Shown piece after piece: positions 1-7,496 of a DNA stretch of 64,000 nucleotides. Each line of letters starts with the position of its first letter. Positions within the stretch are counted from its first letter, which is position 1. The translations under genes and the position numbers were made by a program. Location of the stretch: positions 1-64,000 of the IMG/VR virus record IMGVR_UViG_3300021075_000003. One strand, written 5' to 3'. The stretch comes from a virus. A model generated the notes under the pieces. The model saw only the letters and a program-made list of their open reading frames with translations, was not told the DNA's origin and ran no database searches.

Positions 1-1
1 A

Positions 2-43
2 CTTCAGACTGAAACGGAAGCCGCTGGCGGGAAGGAAATATGA
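2..43 (+). CDS. 3' end of an upstream gene (partial)
   Basis: An open frame enters from the left edge, reads thirteen codons (ending in GGKEI) and stops with TGA at 41-43. The TGA overlaps the ATG of the next gene in an ATGA arrangement, which is how many gene pairs in this window are joined. Too little is present to say anything about function. Confidence 0.4.
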   Translation, partial: LQTETEAAGGKEI

Positions 44-231
44 AGAACACTGAAAAAAATTGTATAAAGTTGGCGGCAGATGTTACAGACTCCATGGACA
101 TGGATGATTTGTTAGACTTTGTTCGTTTTAGCCTTGTAAGGCAATACCTTAAAAATAAGGATTTTTTGATAACGATTGGAACGATATGTACGGAGAAGAC
201 AGCTGATGGACCACATTTATGTACTGCTTGA
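40..231 (+). CDS. Unknown small acidic protein
   Basis: 63 aa; not recognised. A strong Shine-Dalgarno sequence (GGGAAGGAAAT) lies just upstream of the ATG. The protein has an acidic helix around residues 13-27 (DVTDSMDMDDLLDF) and ends with two cysteines. Its 3' end overlaps the next gene by 26 bases. No membrane segment or signal peptide is visible. Confidence 0.55.
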   Translation: MKNTEKNCIKLAADVTDSMDMDDLLDFVRFSLVRQYLKNKDFLITIGTICTEKTADGPHLCTA

Positions 232-403
232 AGACGTCGATGGTTGTATGCACTCTTCTCCTACACCTATAGGAGAATCCGTAGCAACGCGCGCAGAGGC
301 TGAAGCTAGGGTTAAGCAAGGCCCGTATAATTCGAGAGATTTTCGTCGAGTAACGTTACCAGAGGAGAAAACTGATGACGCTGACACCAACGCAGCATCG
401 TGA
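206..403 (+). CDS. Unknown small protein
   Basis: 65 aa; not recognised. An in-frame ATG exists at 176, but the ATG at 206 is preceded by CGGAG at suitable spacing and gives the more natural N-terminus (MDHIYVLLEDVDG). The frame is a small mixed alpha/beta-like sequence without cysteine clusters. It overlaps its neighbours on both sides. Confidence 0.5.
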   Translation: MDHIYVLLEDVDGCMHSSPTPIGESVATRAEAEARVKQGPYNSRDFRRVTLPEEKTDDADTNAAS

Positions 404-515
404 CAATGAAGAGCAGGATCGGCATGCGGCTTATTCCTCTGCGATAGCCGCCTGGGGTTGCATTATCCCCATAGTCATATTCTTCATAATCATACTAGTA
501 AATATACGTAGGTAG
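375..515 (+). CDS. Small single-pass membrane protein
   Basis: 46 aa. The N-terminal half is polar (MTLTPTQHRDNEEQ). The C-terminal half is one hydrophobic segment, about residues 25-43, rich in Ile and Val and followed by a short basic end (NIRR). A perfect GAGGAGAAA ribosome site precedes the ATG. The layout fits a small phage inner-membrane protein. Function is unknown; a holin-type role is possible but unsupported, because no lysis genes are nearby. Confidence 0.55.
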   Translation: MTLTPTQHRDNEEQDRHAAYSSAIAAWGCIIPIVIFFIIILVNIRR

Positions 516-516
516 T

Positions 517-741
517 ATGGGTCTCGATGACATGGCAAGACGCGCTAGAGATCGAGAACATCCGCCTTCAGCGGAACGGTTAAGCGCGCAACGTAAACAA
601 CATGCACGGGGTAATACTCCTGCGCATACGCGCTTAGGCGCTGAAGAGCGCATAGATGGCCCTTGGAACGTATTAACAGGGCTGCGCTATAGGGCAATGC
701 TAAACAAGAAACTTCAAAACTCTAAGGAGAACAAAAAATGA
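517..741 (+). CDS. Unknown basic protein
   Basis: 74 aa, rich in Arg and Lys (MGLDDMARRARDREHPPS at the start, KENKK at the end). It begins one base after the stop of the preceding membrane protein, and its TGA overlaps the ATG of the next gene. No domain recognised; the charge would suit nucleic-acid binding, but that is inference. Confidence 0.45.
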   Translation: MGLDDMARRARDREHPPSAERLSAQRKQHARGNTPAHTRLGAEERIDGPWNVLTGLRYRAMLNKKLQNSKENKK

Positions 742-953
742 GACTGGAAATTTTAGATGACAAGGTCAAGCCCACCATGAAACTACAATTGAGGCGTGAC
801 GGTGACAGCATTTGCGTGCTGGGTCACGATGCCGATGGAAATACATGGCATCTTCTGACTTTTACAGAAAATGGAACAGTTCGTCTATCAGGCTCTGTAC
901 CGGAAAGACTTGGTTTTCAACTTCAGGGCAGCAAGATCAAGCTAGAAAGCTAG
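738..953 (+). CDS. Unknown protein, tandem paralogue A
   Basis: 71 aa; preceded by AAGGAG. It is clearly related to the next gene. Both begin MRLEIL, share a KLQL core and a W(H/Y)LL(T/S)F motif, and end with a version of P(E/K)(R/E)LGFQL followed by a Lys-rich tail. The predicted structure is mostly beta. Function unknown. The pair is a recent local duplication whose first codons are nearly identical at the DNA level too. Confidence 0.6.
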   Translation: MRLEILDDKVKPTMKLQLRRDGDSICVLGHDADGNTWHLLTFTENGTVRLSGSVPERLGFQLQGSKIKLES

Positions 954-963
954 GAGAACAAAA

Positions 964-1185
964 GTGAGACTGGAAATTTTAGGTGACGAAGACAACACAA
1001 CCGTCCTTAAACTACAACTGGTGCGAGATCGCCTTGGCGTAAACGTAATGGGTGTCGAGGACAATGGAGATAAATGGTATCTGCTGTCTTTTAAAGATAC
1101 TGGAACAGTTTATCTGTACGAAGCCGTACCAAAAGAACTTGGTTTCCAACTGGATGACAACAACAGGATTAAGATAAAACTCTAA
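964..1185 (+). CDS. Unknown protein, tandem paralogue B
   Basis: 73 aa starting at GTG, with TAGGAGAACAAAA as ribosome site. It aligns over its whole length with the gene before it (MRLEIL..., KLQL..., WYLLSF..., LGFQL...). The differences are spread across the protein, so both copies are probably maintained and functional. Function unknown. Confidence 0.6.
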   Translation: MRLEILGDEDNTTVLKLQLVRDRLGVNVMGVEDNGDKWYLLSFKDTGTVYLYEAVPKELGFQLDDNNRIKIKL

Positions 1186-1194
1186 GGAGGATTA

Positions 1195-1575
1195 GTGGGA
1201 TACAATATTAAAGTAGCCGTAGACATGTTTATTCCTAGGGATAATGTCGCTGGCTGCTTGGAAGCGATTAATGACTTGCATTACAACAATAAATCCTACT
1301 GCTGGGTACGCAGCATCGATGGTTATACCGACATAGTAGATGCGTTACGCAACTGGCGTTATAGTGCTACTGTGCGCCCAAATGGAGATGTCACAGTTGA
1401 TTACTTTCTTGGCGAGAAACTAGGTTCAGATGATGTTCTCTACGCCGCCATAGCGCCGTTCGTGAAAGATGGCTCCACAGTCTATGTCACTGGAGAAGAT
1501 GACGCACACTGGAAGCATGTATTCACAGACGGTAAATGTACACAATATTCTGGAAGGGTAATTTATGATGAGTAA
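1195..1575 (+). CDS. Unknown protein
   Basis: 126 aa from a GTG start with a very strong CTAAGGAGGAT ribosome site. The sequence is aromatic-rich and mostly beta-like (YWV, YSATV, VDYFLG, STVYVTG), a compact soluble domain I do not recognise. It sits in a run of small tightly spaced genes and overlaps the next gene by 11 bases. Confidence 0.6.
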   Translation: MGYNIKVAVDMFIPRDNVAGCLEAINDLHYNNKSYCWVRSIDGYTDIVDALRNWRYSATVRPNGDVTVDYFLGEKLGSDDVLYAAIAPFVKDGSTVYVTGEDDAHWKHVFTDGKCTQYSGRVIYDE

Positions 1576-1792
1576 CTTATCTGATGCACAAGCGCACGCG
1601 ATAGTAGAGTTTGTGTGCGAGCACATGGAGATAGTCCGGCCTCAGATATCCGGTCAACATTGGTGGAGATTACAAGAGTCTACACTACGTGGTGTAGGTC
1701 CAAACGCACTGGAGGCTTTACTAGCCTCATTACCAAAGGAACGAACACATGAGTCATCAGACGTACAAGAAGTCCAAGCCCAGCAAGACTGA
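1565..1792 (+). CDS. Unknown small protein
   Basis: 75 aa with GAAGGG upstream of a double ATG. It is helical (LSDAQAHAIVEFVCEHMEIV), with a tryptophan pair in the middle and a polar Gln/Glu-rich tail. Its 3' end overlaps the next gene by 44 bases in another frame. Not recognised. Confidence 0.5.
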   Translation: MMSNLSDAQAHAIVEFVCEHMEIVRPQISGQHWWRLQESTLRGVGPNALEALLASLPKERTHESSDVQEVQAQQD

Positions 1793-2255
1793 ATTCTTTG
1801 GGAAGTATACCAAGGGAGACGCTACCGGGAAGTATTCCCCTCCGCCGGGTACTTTACAAGTGGCTTACGCGTTTCTGCACGAGGCAGGCTGCTTCATGGC
1901 TCGCCTCAATACCGAGGAGAGCTTCGCAGCCGCGCAGCGCCGTACTGGCAACAATATCTGCAAGACCTGCGATATGTGGTTGGACGGCGGACCGGCGTGC
2001 AAGGTGTTCCAGCAGTACCACTCGGCCGCTAAGGCTTTCCTTGAGTGGGAGGCGAACAAGACGGCTACGGACCCCACCAAGCCCCACAACGCGACGGAGG
2101 GGCCACTGAAGGACATGAGCGTCGCAGCCATTGCTTCAGCGTACAACCTCTCCAAGAGCACCGTACGCGGCCTACGCGGCCCGGACGGTAAGATCCATGA
2201 AGACGCGCTACTGGTCGCGTCGATGGCCAAGGCGGCAAAGGCTATCACCGCATAG
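1749..2255 (+). CDS. Unknown protein with possible C-terminal HTH
   Basis: 168 aa; ATG preceded by AAAGGAA. The N-terminus is Lys/Ser-rich. The centre holds four scattered cysteines. Residues about 120-140 (MSVAAIASAYNLSKSTVRGL) resemble a helix-turn-helix of the kind seen in small phage DNA-binding proteins. An intrinsic terminator follows directly, so this gene closes the first transcription unit. The regulatory role is an inference from the HTH-like stretch only. Confidence 0.6.
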   Translation: MSHQTYKKSKPSKTEFFGKYTKGDATGKYSPPPGTLQVAYAFLHEAGCFMARLNTEESFAAAQRRTGNNICKTCDMWLDGGPACKVFQQYHSAAKAFLEWEANKTATDPTKPHNATEGPLKDMSVAAIASAYNLSKSTVRGLRGPDGKIHEDALLVASMAKAAKAITA

Positions 2256-2280
2256 CCGACATTCAAATCAATACACACAA

Positions 2281-2313
2281 GGGCCCCGGCTACAACCGGG
2301 GCCCTTCTCTTTT
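2281..2313 (+). terminator. Intrinsic terminator
   Basis: A perfect 9-bp stem, GGGCCCCGG (2281-2289) with CCGGGGCCC (2296-2304), has a 6-base loop and is followed by TTCTCTTTT. It ends the first operon. Confidence 0.85.
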
Positions 2314-2327
2314 AGAAAGTAGATCGA

Positions 2328-2513
2328 ATGCTATCAAACAAAGGAATTTGGGCCGATGTTAACAGCGGTAAATTGGCTAAGCCAAAAGCTCTCGCGCTTC
2401 TGGAAGAAATGCCTGGCGGCCGTGACACGCAAACCTATCGACGAGTCAAGCGGTACGAACGTGACGAGGCGAAAGTCAAGAAGCCGGCCTCAGTGGCTAT
2501 TAACGTCGGCTGA
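2328..2513 (+). CDS. Unknown small basic protein
   Basis: 61 aa, strongly basic in its second half (YRRVKRYERDEAKVKKP). It is the first gene after the terminator at 2281-2313. The ribosome site is weak (AGAAAG several bases upstream). Not recognised. Confidence 0.45.
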   Translation: MLSNKGIWADVNSGKLAKPKALALLEEMPGGRDTQTYRRVKRYERDEAKVKKPASVAINVG

Positions 2514-2536
2514 GACTAGGCTCTTTTGGAATCAGG

Positions 2537-2650
2537 ATGCGTTCACGTCAGTATCCTATCCGTTTCCGAACGATCTGGGGCTTATCAAAAACGCTCCTCG
2601 TCCTGTATTGGTGGCATGGTACTGTTGTTGCATGTCACCAACTAACTTAA
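2537..2650 (+). CDS. Possible tiny membrane-associated protein
   Basis: 37 codons that would give a basic N-terminus followed by a hydrophobic stretch (TLLVLYWWHG). The ribosome site is poor and another frame is also open here, so this gene is doubtful. The 2514-2713 stretch is otherwise without a confident gene. Confidence 0.2.
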   Translation: MRSRQYPIRFRTIWGLSKTLLVLYWWHGTVVACHQLT

Positions 2651-2713
2651 GTGAACTACAGCAGCTAGTGCTCATAATAGAGCGGCTGCGTCAAACTTAT
2701 CCTAAGGAAACTC

Positions 2714-2911
2714 ATGCTTACAGATGAGCAAATCAGCGACATGATTGCCGACATGCGAGCTTTAACACAACACATGTGTGAAGTAAAGACGAAATGGGAG
2801 CCAGTCCTAGACGCGATTCCAGAGCACGACATGTCAAAAGCATTACCCGCTGACCGGTGCAAGGAATACGAAGAAGCCGTAATCGCACTCGAAAGTGCGA
2901 TGACGCAGTAG
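2714..2911 (+). CDS. Unknown small helical protein
   Basis: 65 aa with AAGGAAACTC before the ATG. It is an acidic, fully helical sequence (LTDEQISDMIADMRALTQHM, then CKEYEEAVIALES), possibly forming a coiled coil. No known family recognised. Confidence 0.55.
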   Translation: MLTDEQISDMIADMRALTQHMCEVKTKWEPVLDAIPEHDMSKALPADRCKEYEEAVIALESAMTQ

Positions 2912-2998
2912 GAGACAACGATTAGGCAAGTGTTGCCAAACTGTCTCCACAACCACAGGGGCTATAAGCTCCGCAACTCGTAGAAAAGGAGTATTAAA

Positions 2999-3376
2999 GT
3001 GAACAGTAATTGTACGGAAGTAAAAACAATGCCAGGACAACATGGCCGAACAGCGCAACGTAAATACACGCACTGCGAGCATTGTTGCCAACCTATGGGT
3101 AAGCATGCGCATTTTGAGTGCGCATTGGCCGCGCCTCCGGTACTGCCTCCGCTGACTGCACGAGAGGAAAAAGAAGGGTTAAAGTACAAGCTCGCCGCGG
3201 CCGAGGCAGCTACCCTTGCCGAACTTCGCGCTGTTCGCGACGCTAACGGCGGTAAGCCGGTGCTGGGCAGCGATGAGTATGCCGGAGAGCCAGTTAGCGA
3301 TCGGAGCGATCAGAGACTAGTACGCTCAGCAGTCTCGGTACGCTACCGACGTAATAACGTGGCCGTTTATGGCTGA
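2999..3376 (+). CDS. Unknown protein with a zinc-ribbon-like N-terminus
   Basis: 125 aa from GTG with AAAAGGAG upstream. Residues about 25-40 (CEHCCQPMGKHAHFEC) form a CxxC...HxxxC cluster that could bind zinc. An Ala/Glu-rich helix and a basic tail follow. It overlaps the next gene by 8 bases. Small putative zinc proteins recur in this window; function is unknown. Confidence 0.5.
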   Translation: MNSNCTEVKTMPGQHGRTAQRKYTHCEHCCQPMGKHAHFECALAAPPVLPPLTAREEKEGLKYKLAAAEAATLAELRAVRDANGGKPVLGSDEYAGEPVSDRSDQRLVRSAVSVRYRRNNVAVYG

Positions 3377-3614
3377 GCGTCGTCCGCTTAAGCGCGGCTG
3401 CGTAAAAGGTTGGCGCATCGTTGCATTCGGCGGTACCTGCAGGTGCTGCAGGATCAACGATGCGCCTATTGTTTGTCCCCTCGGATCTATAGTAGACACG
3501 TCACAACATATCGAGAATCCGTCTCTAGCAGCAGCACGTAAACTGCTGGCAGAGCAAGGACCTTCCGATATGCTGTGGAACTTTGCAACAGAAGGAAAGA
3601 AAGAAAATGATTGA
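3369..3614 (+). CDS. Unknown Cys-containing small protein
   Basis: 81 aa. The N-terminus is basic and carries a CRCC cluster at about residues 24-27 plus single flanking cysteines, suggesting metal binding. The C-terminus overlaps the start of the next gene by 8 bases. Not recognised. Confidence 0.45.
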   Translation: MAERRPLKRGCVKGWRIVAFGGTCRCCRINDAPIVCPLGSIVDTSQHIENPSLAAARKLLAEQGPSDMLWNFATEGKKEND

Positions 3615-3867
3615 AGCGACGGCAACACGCTGCACAGAATGCAGCAACGACGCGACGCAAACGTTTCTCAACAAGCCTTATTGCGGTTCGTGTTACAACG
3701 CGGAACGCTTGCTGGAGCACTTCAACTGGGACACTTCGCTAATGGAGGAGCTGGCCACCTCGGCACAGCTGTTCGTTGGCAGTCCGCATCTGGAGAAGCC
3801 TTTCAGCGAATGTCAGTACGATGGAATCGACAGCGACGAGTTCGACTTGTTGGACTGTTTGATCTAA
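3607..3867 (+). CDS. Small zinc-ribbon protein
   Basis: 86 aa. An earlier in-frame start exists at 3583, but the ATG at 3607 directly follows GAAGGAAAGAAAGAAA and gives MIEATATRCTECSND. The sequence has two CxxC knuckles (CTEC and CGSC) about 20 residues apart, a typical zinc ribbon, then an acidic tail ending DSDEFDLLDCLI. Function unknown. Confidence 0.55.
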   Translation: MIEATATRCTECSNDATQTFLNKPYCGSCYNAERLLEHFNWDTSLMEELATSAQLFVGSPHLEKPFSECQYDGIDSDEFDLLDCLI

Positions 3868-3909
3868 TTTCAAGTTTCAGGTTTTTCACATTTTTTCTAG
3901 GAGGGTTTA

Positions 3910-4734
3910 ATGACCCCACAAGCAATTGCACAGTTGGCCACTCAGTTGGTCGCACAAGACAGCACCGCACGCGAAGACAATGTTATCGCAAAGTATGCGA
4001 TCGCGGTGCAGATTCGCTCCGTACAAGCCACTTCGGTATACGGAGATCAGGCGCTCTGCCTCCTGGCCGCAGGCATGCACTGGAGCCTAAATCGCCTCTA
4101 CAGCTACATCGCTGTAGCTAATAAGTGGGACGCCGCAGCGTTGCGCGCTCTCGCTGCTCGTCGCATGACTAATGGCGGCGCTTTAACGTTCAACCATCTG
4201 GAGCTTCTAGCCGGAATCCGTAGCGCTTCGCGGGTTAACTACTTGCTGGGCCAGATTTTCTTACACAATTGGAATTCCAGGCACCTGGCTGACGCGCGTT
4301 GGCCCAATCGCGTAACCGCCAGAGCAGCCCGAGCCGCCACCCTTGCCGCCGCAGCATCAACAGTTACGACTCCAGTCGCGACGGTGGTGCCTGCCCCTGC
4401 AAGCCCGGTCCAAGCCACTACGGCCGCTGCCGTAGCTACACCAACTACCACCACACAAACCACGCCTGCCCTGGTGCAGGCCGTAGGCGATACGTCGAAC
4501 GAACGTATCACTACGCTGGAAGCTACCGTTGAGCTCTTGAAGCTTGACGTGGCTGCGCTGCTTGACTACTGCGATGCGCACAGCCGTATCACTCTGCCAA
4601 TGCGCGAGCGGCATGCTTCTCACCGACCGGTGGGAATGTCTGCCCTACAGCTAGCCACAGGCGTTACACAATCGGCGCATCATCCCAGTCAGAATCAACA
4701 GCCGGCGACGCCGCCCGCAGTTGCTCATCAGTGA
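3910..4734 (+). CDS. Unknown protein with DUF1016-N-like domain and Ala/Thr-rich linker
   Basis: 274 aa; TAGGAGG upstream of the ATG. Residues about 25-130 show the pattern of the DUF1016 N-terminal (YhcG-type) domain: a conserved YG, LYxYI, then LTFNHLELLAGI and a W-containing helix near the end. The same pattern occurs in the gene at 42279-43355, so I read the two as distant paralogues. A long Ala/Thr/Pro/Val linker (about 135-195) and a coiled coil (ITTLEATVELLKLDVAALL) follow. The last 71 bases overlap the end of the convergent terminase gene. Confidence 0.6.
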   Translation: MTPQAIAQLATQLVAQDSTAREDNVIAKYAIAVQIRSVQATSVYGDQALCLLAAGMHWSLNRLYSYIAVANKWDAAALRALAARRMTNGGALTFNHLELLAGIRSASRVNYLLGQIFLHNWNSRHLADARWPNRVTARAARAATLAAAASTVTTPVATVVPAPASPVQATTAAAVATPTTTTQTTPALVQAVGDTSNERITTLEATVELLKLDVAALLDYCDAHSRITLPMRERHASHRPVGMSALQLATGVTQSAHHPSQNQQPATPPAVAHQ

Positions 4735-6544
4735 TATTGTACTGTGCAATCTGATCTAACCGTGGCCATACATTTGTCCGGTGCCAGATCGCAGTACAAC
4801 CTAAATTGACTGACTGCGCGAAGTCGTCTGAGAAACCCTCTTGGCGGCCGATGCGATAGATTTCGCCGGCCGCCATCGTATTAACCTTGTCTTCTGTAAG
4901 CGCTAAAAAATCACGTATAAGCCCAGCATCTTCGTTAGAGGTAAAGTCCTTATCGAAGAAGTGCAGCTTTTCGCACTTAATCATTGCGCATGTCAGCAGT
5001 AAGGTTCTGCTTTTGTCGATTCGATAATGTGATCGAGGATGCTGTACCGTCGGGGCAACGTGGTAACACGGCTTCTGGCTTGCAGAGCGAACGTACATGC
5101 AAGGCATTACGGAACGCGCTGGTACGCCAGCCTGCACCAAGAACGTTTCGCGGAGTGAGCCAGCTCCGGTATAGTCATGCGCTATAACGTCCGGCTTGAA
5201 CTTGTTGTAGTAGTGCATTACATCCCGCGCTTCACGAAGGTGATCGTGCGGCGTGAGTAATCGCTTACCCCATATTACATCAATACCGCCGTCAAAACGT
5301 AAACCAACAAGCGCTAACGTGGTAAAGCTAATCTGCTTTTCACCGCCGCCTCCCCAGTCTACCCCTAGAACCTTCATCCGGTAATTTGGCAAGCGCCCCA
5401 CAGTGGCTGCGTCGGTATTGGGACCTAGAGTAGAAACAGTATCCAATTCGGTCAGTGTTACGAGCTTTGCGGCCGTGTCGTAGGACTCACCTAGAATTTC
5501 GTTGTAAAAGACGTTAATCGGGGTGTTTCCTCGGCCGGCCTGCTTGGCTAGTAGCTCTGCCCATTTAGCAGGAAACGCATAGTGCAGCGGCATTATAATC
5601 TGCGGCACGTGATAGCCAGCCTGATCCCATAGGCGCCCTGGGTATCTGTGTACCCAGCGCCCCATGCGCGGTGAAATAATACCGCCACACTTATAGCAAA
5701 TCGTGGCGGGCGCTTTTTCACTGATGTCCGTACGGTACGGACCAATCATCTTTTCCAGATGGAATTCCGTACTTGGAATGTTCCAAGTTGGATGCCCATC
5801 AGTGGTACAATGTAGGCATGGTATAAACCACTCGGCTTGCGACGACTCATGCCATAACCCCTCTAACGTATTGTCAAGGGTTTTCGGTGTGCCGGTGTAC
5901 TGTTTCAGTGACATCTTAGAAGCCGACATTGTTTCGCGAATAATAGGCAGATGCTCGCGATTCATGTCTTGTACTTCATCGATCGCTACTTTATCGGCCG
6001 AGATACCACGGCAGCGGTCGGCGTTCAAAAACGCAAAAGAGAAGATCATCTTAGATCGTGACTTGAAGCTTCTATGCAATACGCTATTAACCGTTTCTGT
6101 TCCCACCCATAACTGACGAATAGGTGACTCATCAATGAACGGCTGCACAAACATAGTACTGAAACGCCTGACCTGTTCAAACAGCGGCGTAACGTATAGG
6201 GTTGTGAAGTTGGGACGTGATGCAGATAGCACCACACCATGAGCAGCTAGGGACGTAGACTTTGAAACCTGCCGACCGGTCTTATAGACGATCGACGCAG
6301 GCATCCGGAAACGGAAAAGTTCTTCAAAGGGGAAGTGATCGTCAAGCGTATAGGGCTTAGATTTTAGATTCAGCAGTACGGGTAGGCAATGCGCCAGCGA
6401 ATCCAGTTTGTCTGCGTTATATAGCGCCTGCAATCTACGGATACGTTCTTCTGGCAATATATCCTTCGCCGCTGGGTCGAGAAATGATGCTACAAGTTGA
6501 GCCGTGTCCGCTAAGGCACTAGGCTCCTGCCAAGGATCTGACAT
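4664..6544 (-). CDS. terL: Terminase large subunit (ATPase-nuclease)
   Basis: DNA-packaging motor: ATP hydrolysis drives DNA into the prohead and a C-terminal nuclease cuts concatemers. 626 aa from the chosen start. The ATPase half has a Walker A-like GRQVSKST at 90-97, a Walker B VAIDEVQD at 186-193 (D189, E190) and the coupling motif TGTP at 217-220. The RNase H-fold nuclease has acidic residues in GVDWGG (D396), in AHDYTG (D457) and near the C-terminus (SDDFAQS). Two CxxC pairs (C243/C246, C283/C286) make a zinc-ribbon-like insertion between the halves. The frame is open to 6646, but the ATG at 6544 has CGGAG upstream and leaves room for an opposing gene. It is the only - strand gene in the window. 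Confidence 0.92.
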   Translation of the reverse strand: MSDPWQEPSALADTAQLVASFLDPAAKDILPEERIRRLQALYNADKLDSLAHCLPVLLNLKSKPYTLDDHFPFEELFRFRMPASIVYKTGRQVSKSTSLAAHGVVLSASRPNFTTLYVTPLFEQVRRFSTMFVQPFIDESPIRQLWVGTETVNSVLHRSFKSRSKMIFSFAFLNADRCRGISADKVAIDEVQDMNREHLPIIRETMSASKMSLKQYTGTPKTLDNTLEGLWHESSQAEWFIPCLHCTTDGHPTWNIPSTEFHLEKMIGPYRTDISEKAPATICYKCGGIISPRMGRWVHRYPGRLWDQAGYHVPQIIMPLHYAFPAKWAELLAKQAGRGNTPINVFYNEILGESYDTAAKLVTLTELDTVSTLGPNTDAATVGRLPNYRMKVLGVDWGGGGEKQISFTTLALVGLRFDGGIDVIWGKRLLTPHDHLREARDVMHYYNKFKPDVIAHDYTGAGSLRETFLVQAGVPARSVMPCMYVRSASQKPCYHVAPTVQHPRSHYRIDKSRTLLLTCAMIKCEKLHFFDKDFTSNEDAGLIRDFLALTEDKVNTMAAGEIYRIGRQEGFSDDFAQSVNLGCTAIWHRTNVWPRLDQIAQYNITDEQLRAASPAVDSDWDDAPIV

Positions 6545-6671
6545 GAAAACTGACTCCGAGCGCGAACTCGCTAAATTCGAGTTCTTGGAAAAAACGTGGT
6601 ATGAACACAGGCCGTTCTGGATAGCTTTGCTAGGCGTCTGGATCATAATGGAACTTTTGAGCTACCTGTAA
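6543..6671 (+). CDS. Small membrane protein divergent from terminase
   Basis: 42 aa: an acidic amphipathic N-terminus (KTDSERELAKFEFLEK) followed by one hydrophobic segment (about residues 25-42, FWIALLGVWIIMELLSYL). AAGGAT sits upstream of the ATG. Its start codon shares the palindrome CATG with the start of the terminase on the opposite strand, so the two genes are back to back with start codons overlapping. Function unknown. Confidence 0.5.
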   Translation: MKTDSERELAKFEFLEKTWYEHRPFWIALLGVWIIMELLSYL

Positions 6672-6731
6672 TCAGTGTAGCGCAATTATACTAGTGGAGT
6701 CCAGCTCTATGAAGCTCACCGGAGATAGCTT

Positions 6732-6947
6732 ATGACAATTAATCAGAATGCGCGATTATTTTTAGAGAGGGCCGGTTTACGACCGACTTACCGTCGGCCA
6801 TGCCCTACCGTGGTTCCGGGTGATAACCCAATCAACAACTATCCGATCGACAGACCGACTATTCCAGGCCGTGATTTGCCTGATGGTTATCCGCCACCTG
6901 ATCGGTCCTCTACGAAGAATGATCCGTGGCCCTTTGGGTCAAAATGA
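6732..6947 (+). CDS. Unknown proline-rich protein
   Basis: 71 aa with GGAGATAGCTT before the ATG. The C-terminal half is rich in Pro, Asp and Arg (RPTIPGRDLPDGYPPPDRSS), probably disordered. It precedes three genes for small membrane or unknown proteins. Not recognised. Confidence 0.5.
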   Translation: MTINQNARLFLERAGLRPTYRRPCPTVVPGDNPINNYPIDRPTIPGRDLPDGYPPPDRSSTKNDPWPFGSK

Positions 6948-6948
6948 C

Positions 6949-7134
6949 ATGTTCGGTGAATTCGCTAAAGTTAGCATCCCTATGGTGCTAGCGTGTCTGT
7001 TCATGCTTTTAATAGTACCAGGACTATATATGCTAATACCGCTCGCTATAGGCGTCGGTGTAGTCTGGTCGCTATTCAATGTCGCTAAAGGCTTTGCCCT
7101 TGGCGATTTACGCCGTGAGAGCGAAGACTGGTAG
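6949..7134 (+). CDS. Small two-helix membrane protein
   Basis: 61 aa beginning MFGEFAKVS. Residues about 10-45 are continuously hydrophobic with a central Pro-Gly (IVPGLYMLIP), consistent with two membrane helices and a short turn. The C-terminus is charged. The frame extends upstream to 6820, but that part is a shadow of the proline-rich gene. Its stop overlaps the GTG of the next gene. Confidence 0.5.
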   Translation: MFGEFAKVSIPMVLACLFMLLIVPGLYMLIPLAIGVGVVWSLFNVAKGFALGDLRRESEDW

Positions 7135-7496
7135 TGAGCCTACTAGACTTGATTGCCCTTGCATTTGCTGCGCATGCGCTAGCATATGCTTGGACAAAGA
7201 AAGACGGGCTATTCTGGGAGTTGCTTGATAGGATATCCGCTTGGGGTAGCTATACCCCAAGCGACCTTGTCGCTGGCGTTCCTAAGAGATGGCCTTATAT
7301 AAAACACAAGATCTCTGAGGGCCTGCAGTGTCGCGTATGTTTGTCATACCATACTGCTTTCTGGCTTGGATTGATCTTCTTCGGCCCTAGTTTCTTTTGT
7401 TCGGCGCCTATTGCGCTACTCTGGAAACTGCCGATCTACAGCCTTGCTGCAACCCGTATAGCTTTATGGTGCTTTGAAAGCAATGAAAGCTTATAA
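7134..7496 (+). CDS. Membrane protein, possibly DUF1360-like
   Basis: 120 aa from GTG overlapping the previous stop. It has an N-terminal hydrophobic helix, a middle polar segment and then CRVC followed by an aromatic-rich hydrophobic helix (FWLGLIFFG) and another helix. The helix-CxxC-helix layout resembles DUF1360 membrane proteins, but the match is by pattern only. Function unknown. Confidence 0.5.
   Translation: MSLLDLIALAFAAHALAYAWTKKDGLFWELLDRISAWGSYTPSDLVAGVPKRWPYIKHKISEGLQCRVCLSYHTAFWLGLIFFGPSFFCSAPIALLWKLPIYSLAATRIALWCFESNESL

Noticed and set aside
2356-2727. 123-codon frame over the 2.4-2.7 kb region
   Set aside because: Its first half is a shadow of the gene at 2328 and it has no ribosome site; the last 30 codons (from 2632) could be a tiny gene but are not convincing.
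6545-6646. 34-residue N-terminal extension of the terminase
   Set aside because: No ribosome site, no conserved look, and it is antisense to a plausible membrane micro-gene.
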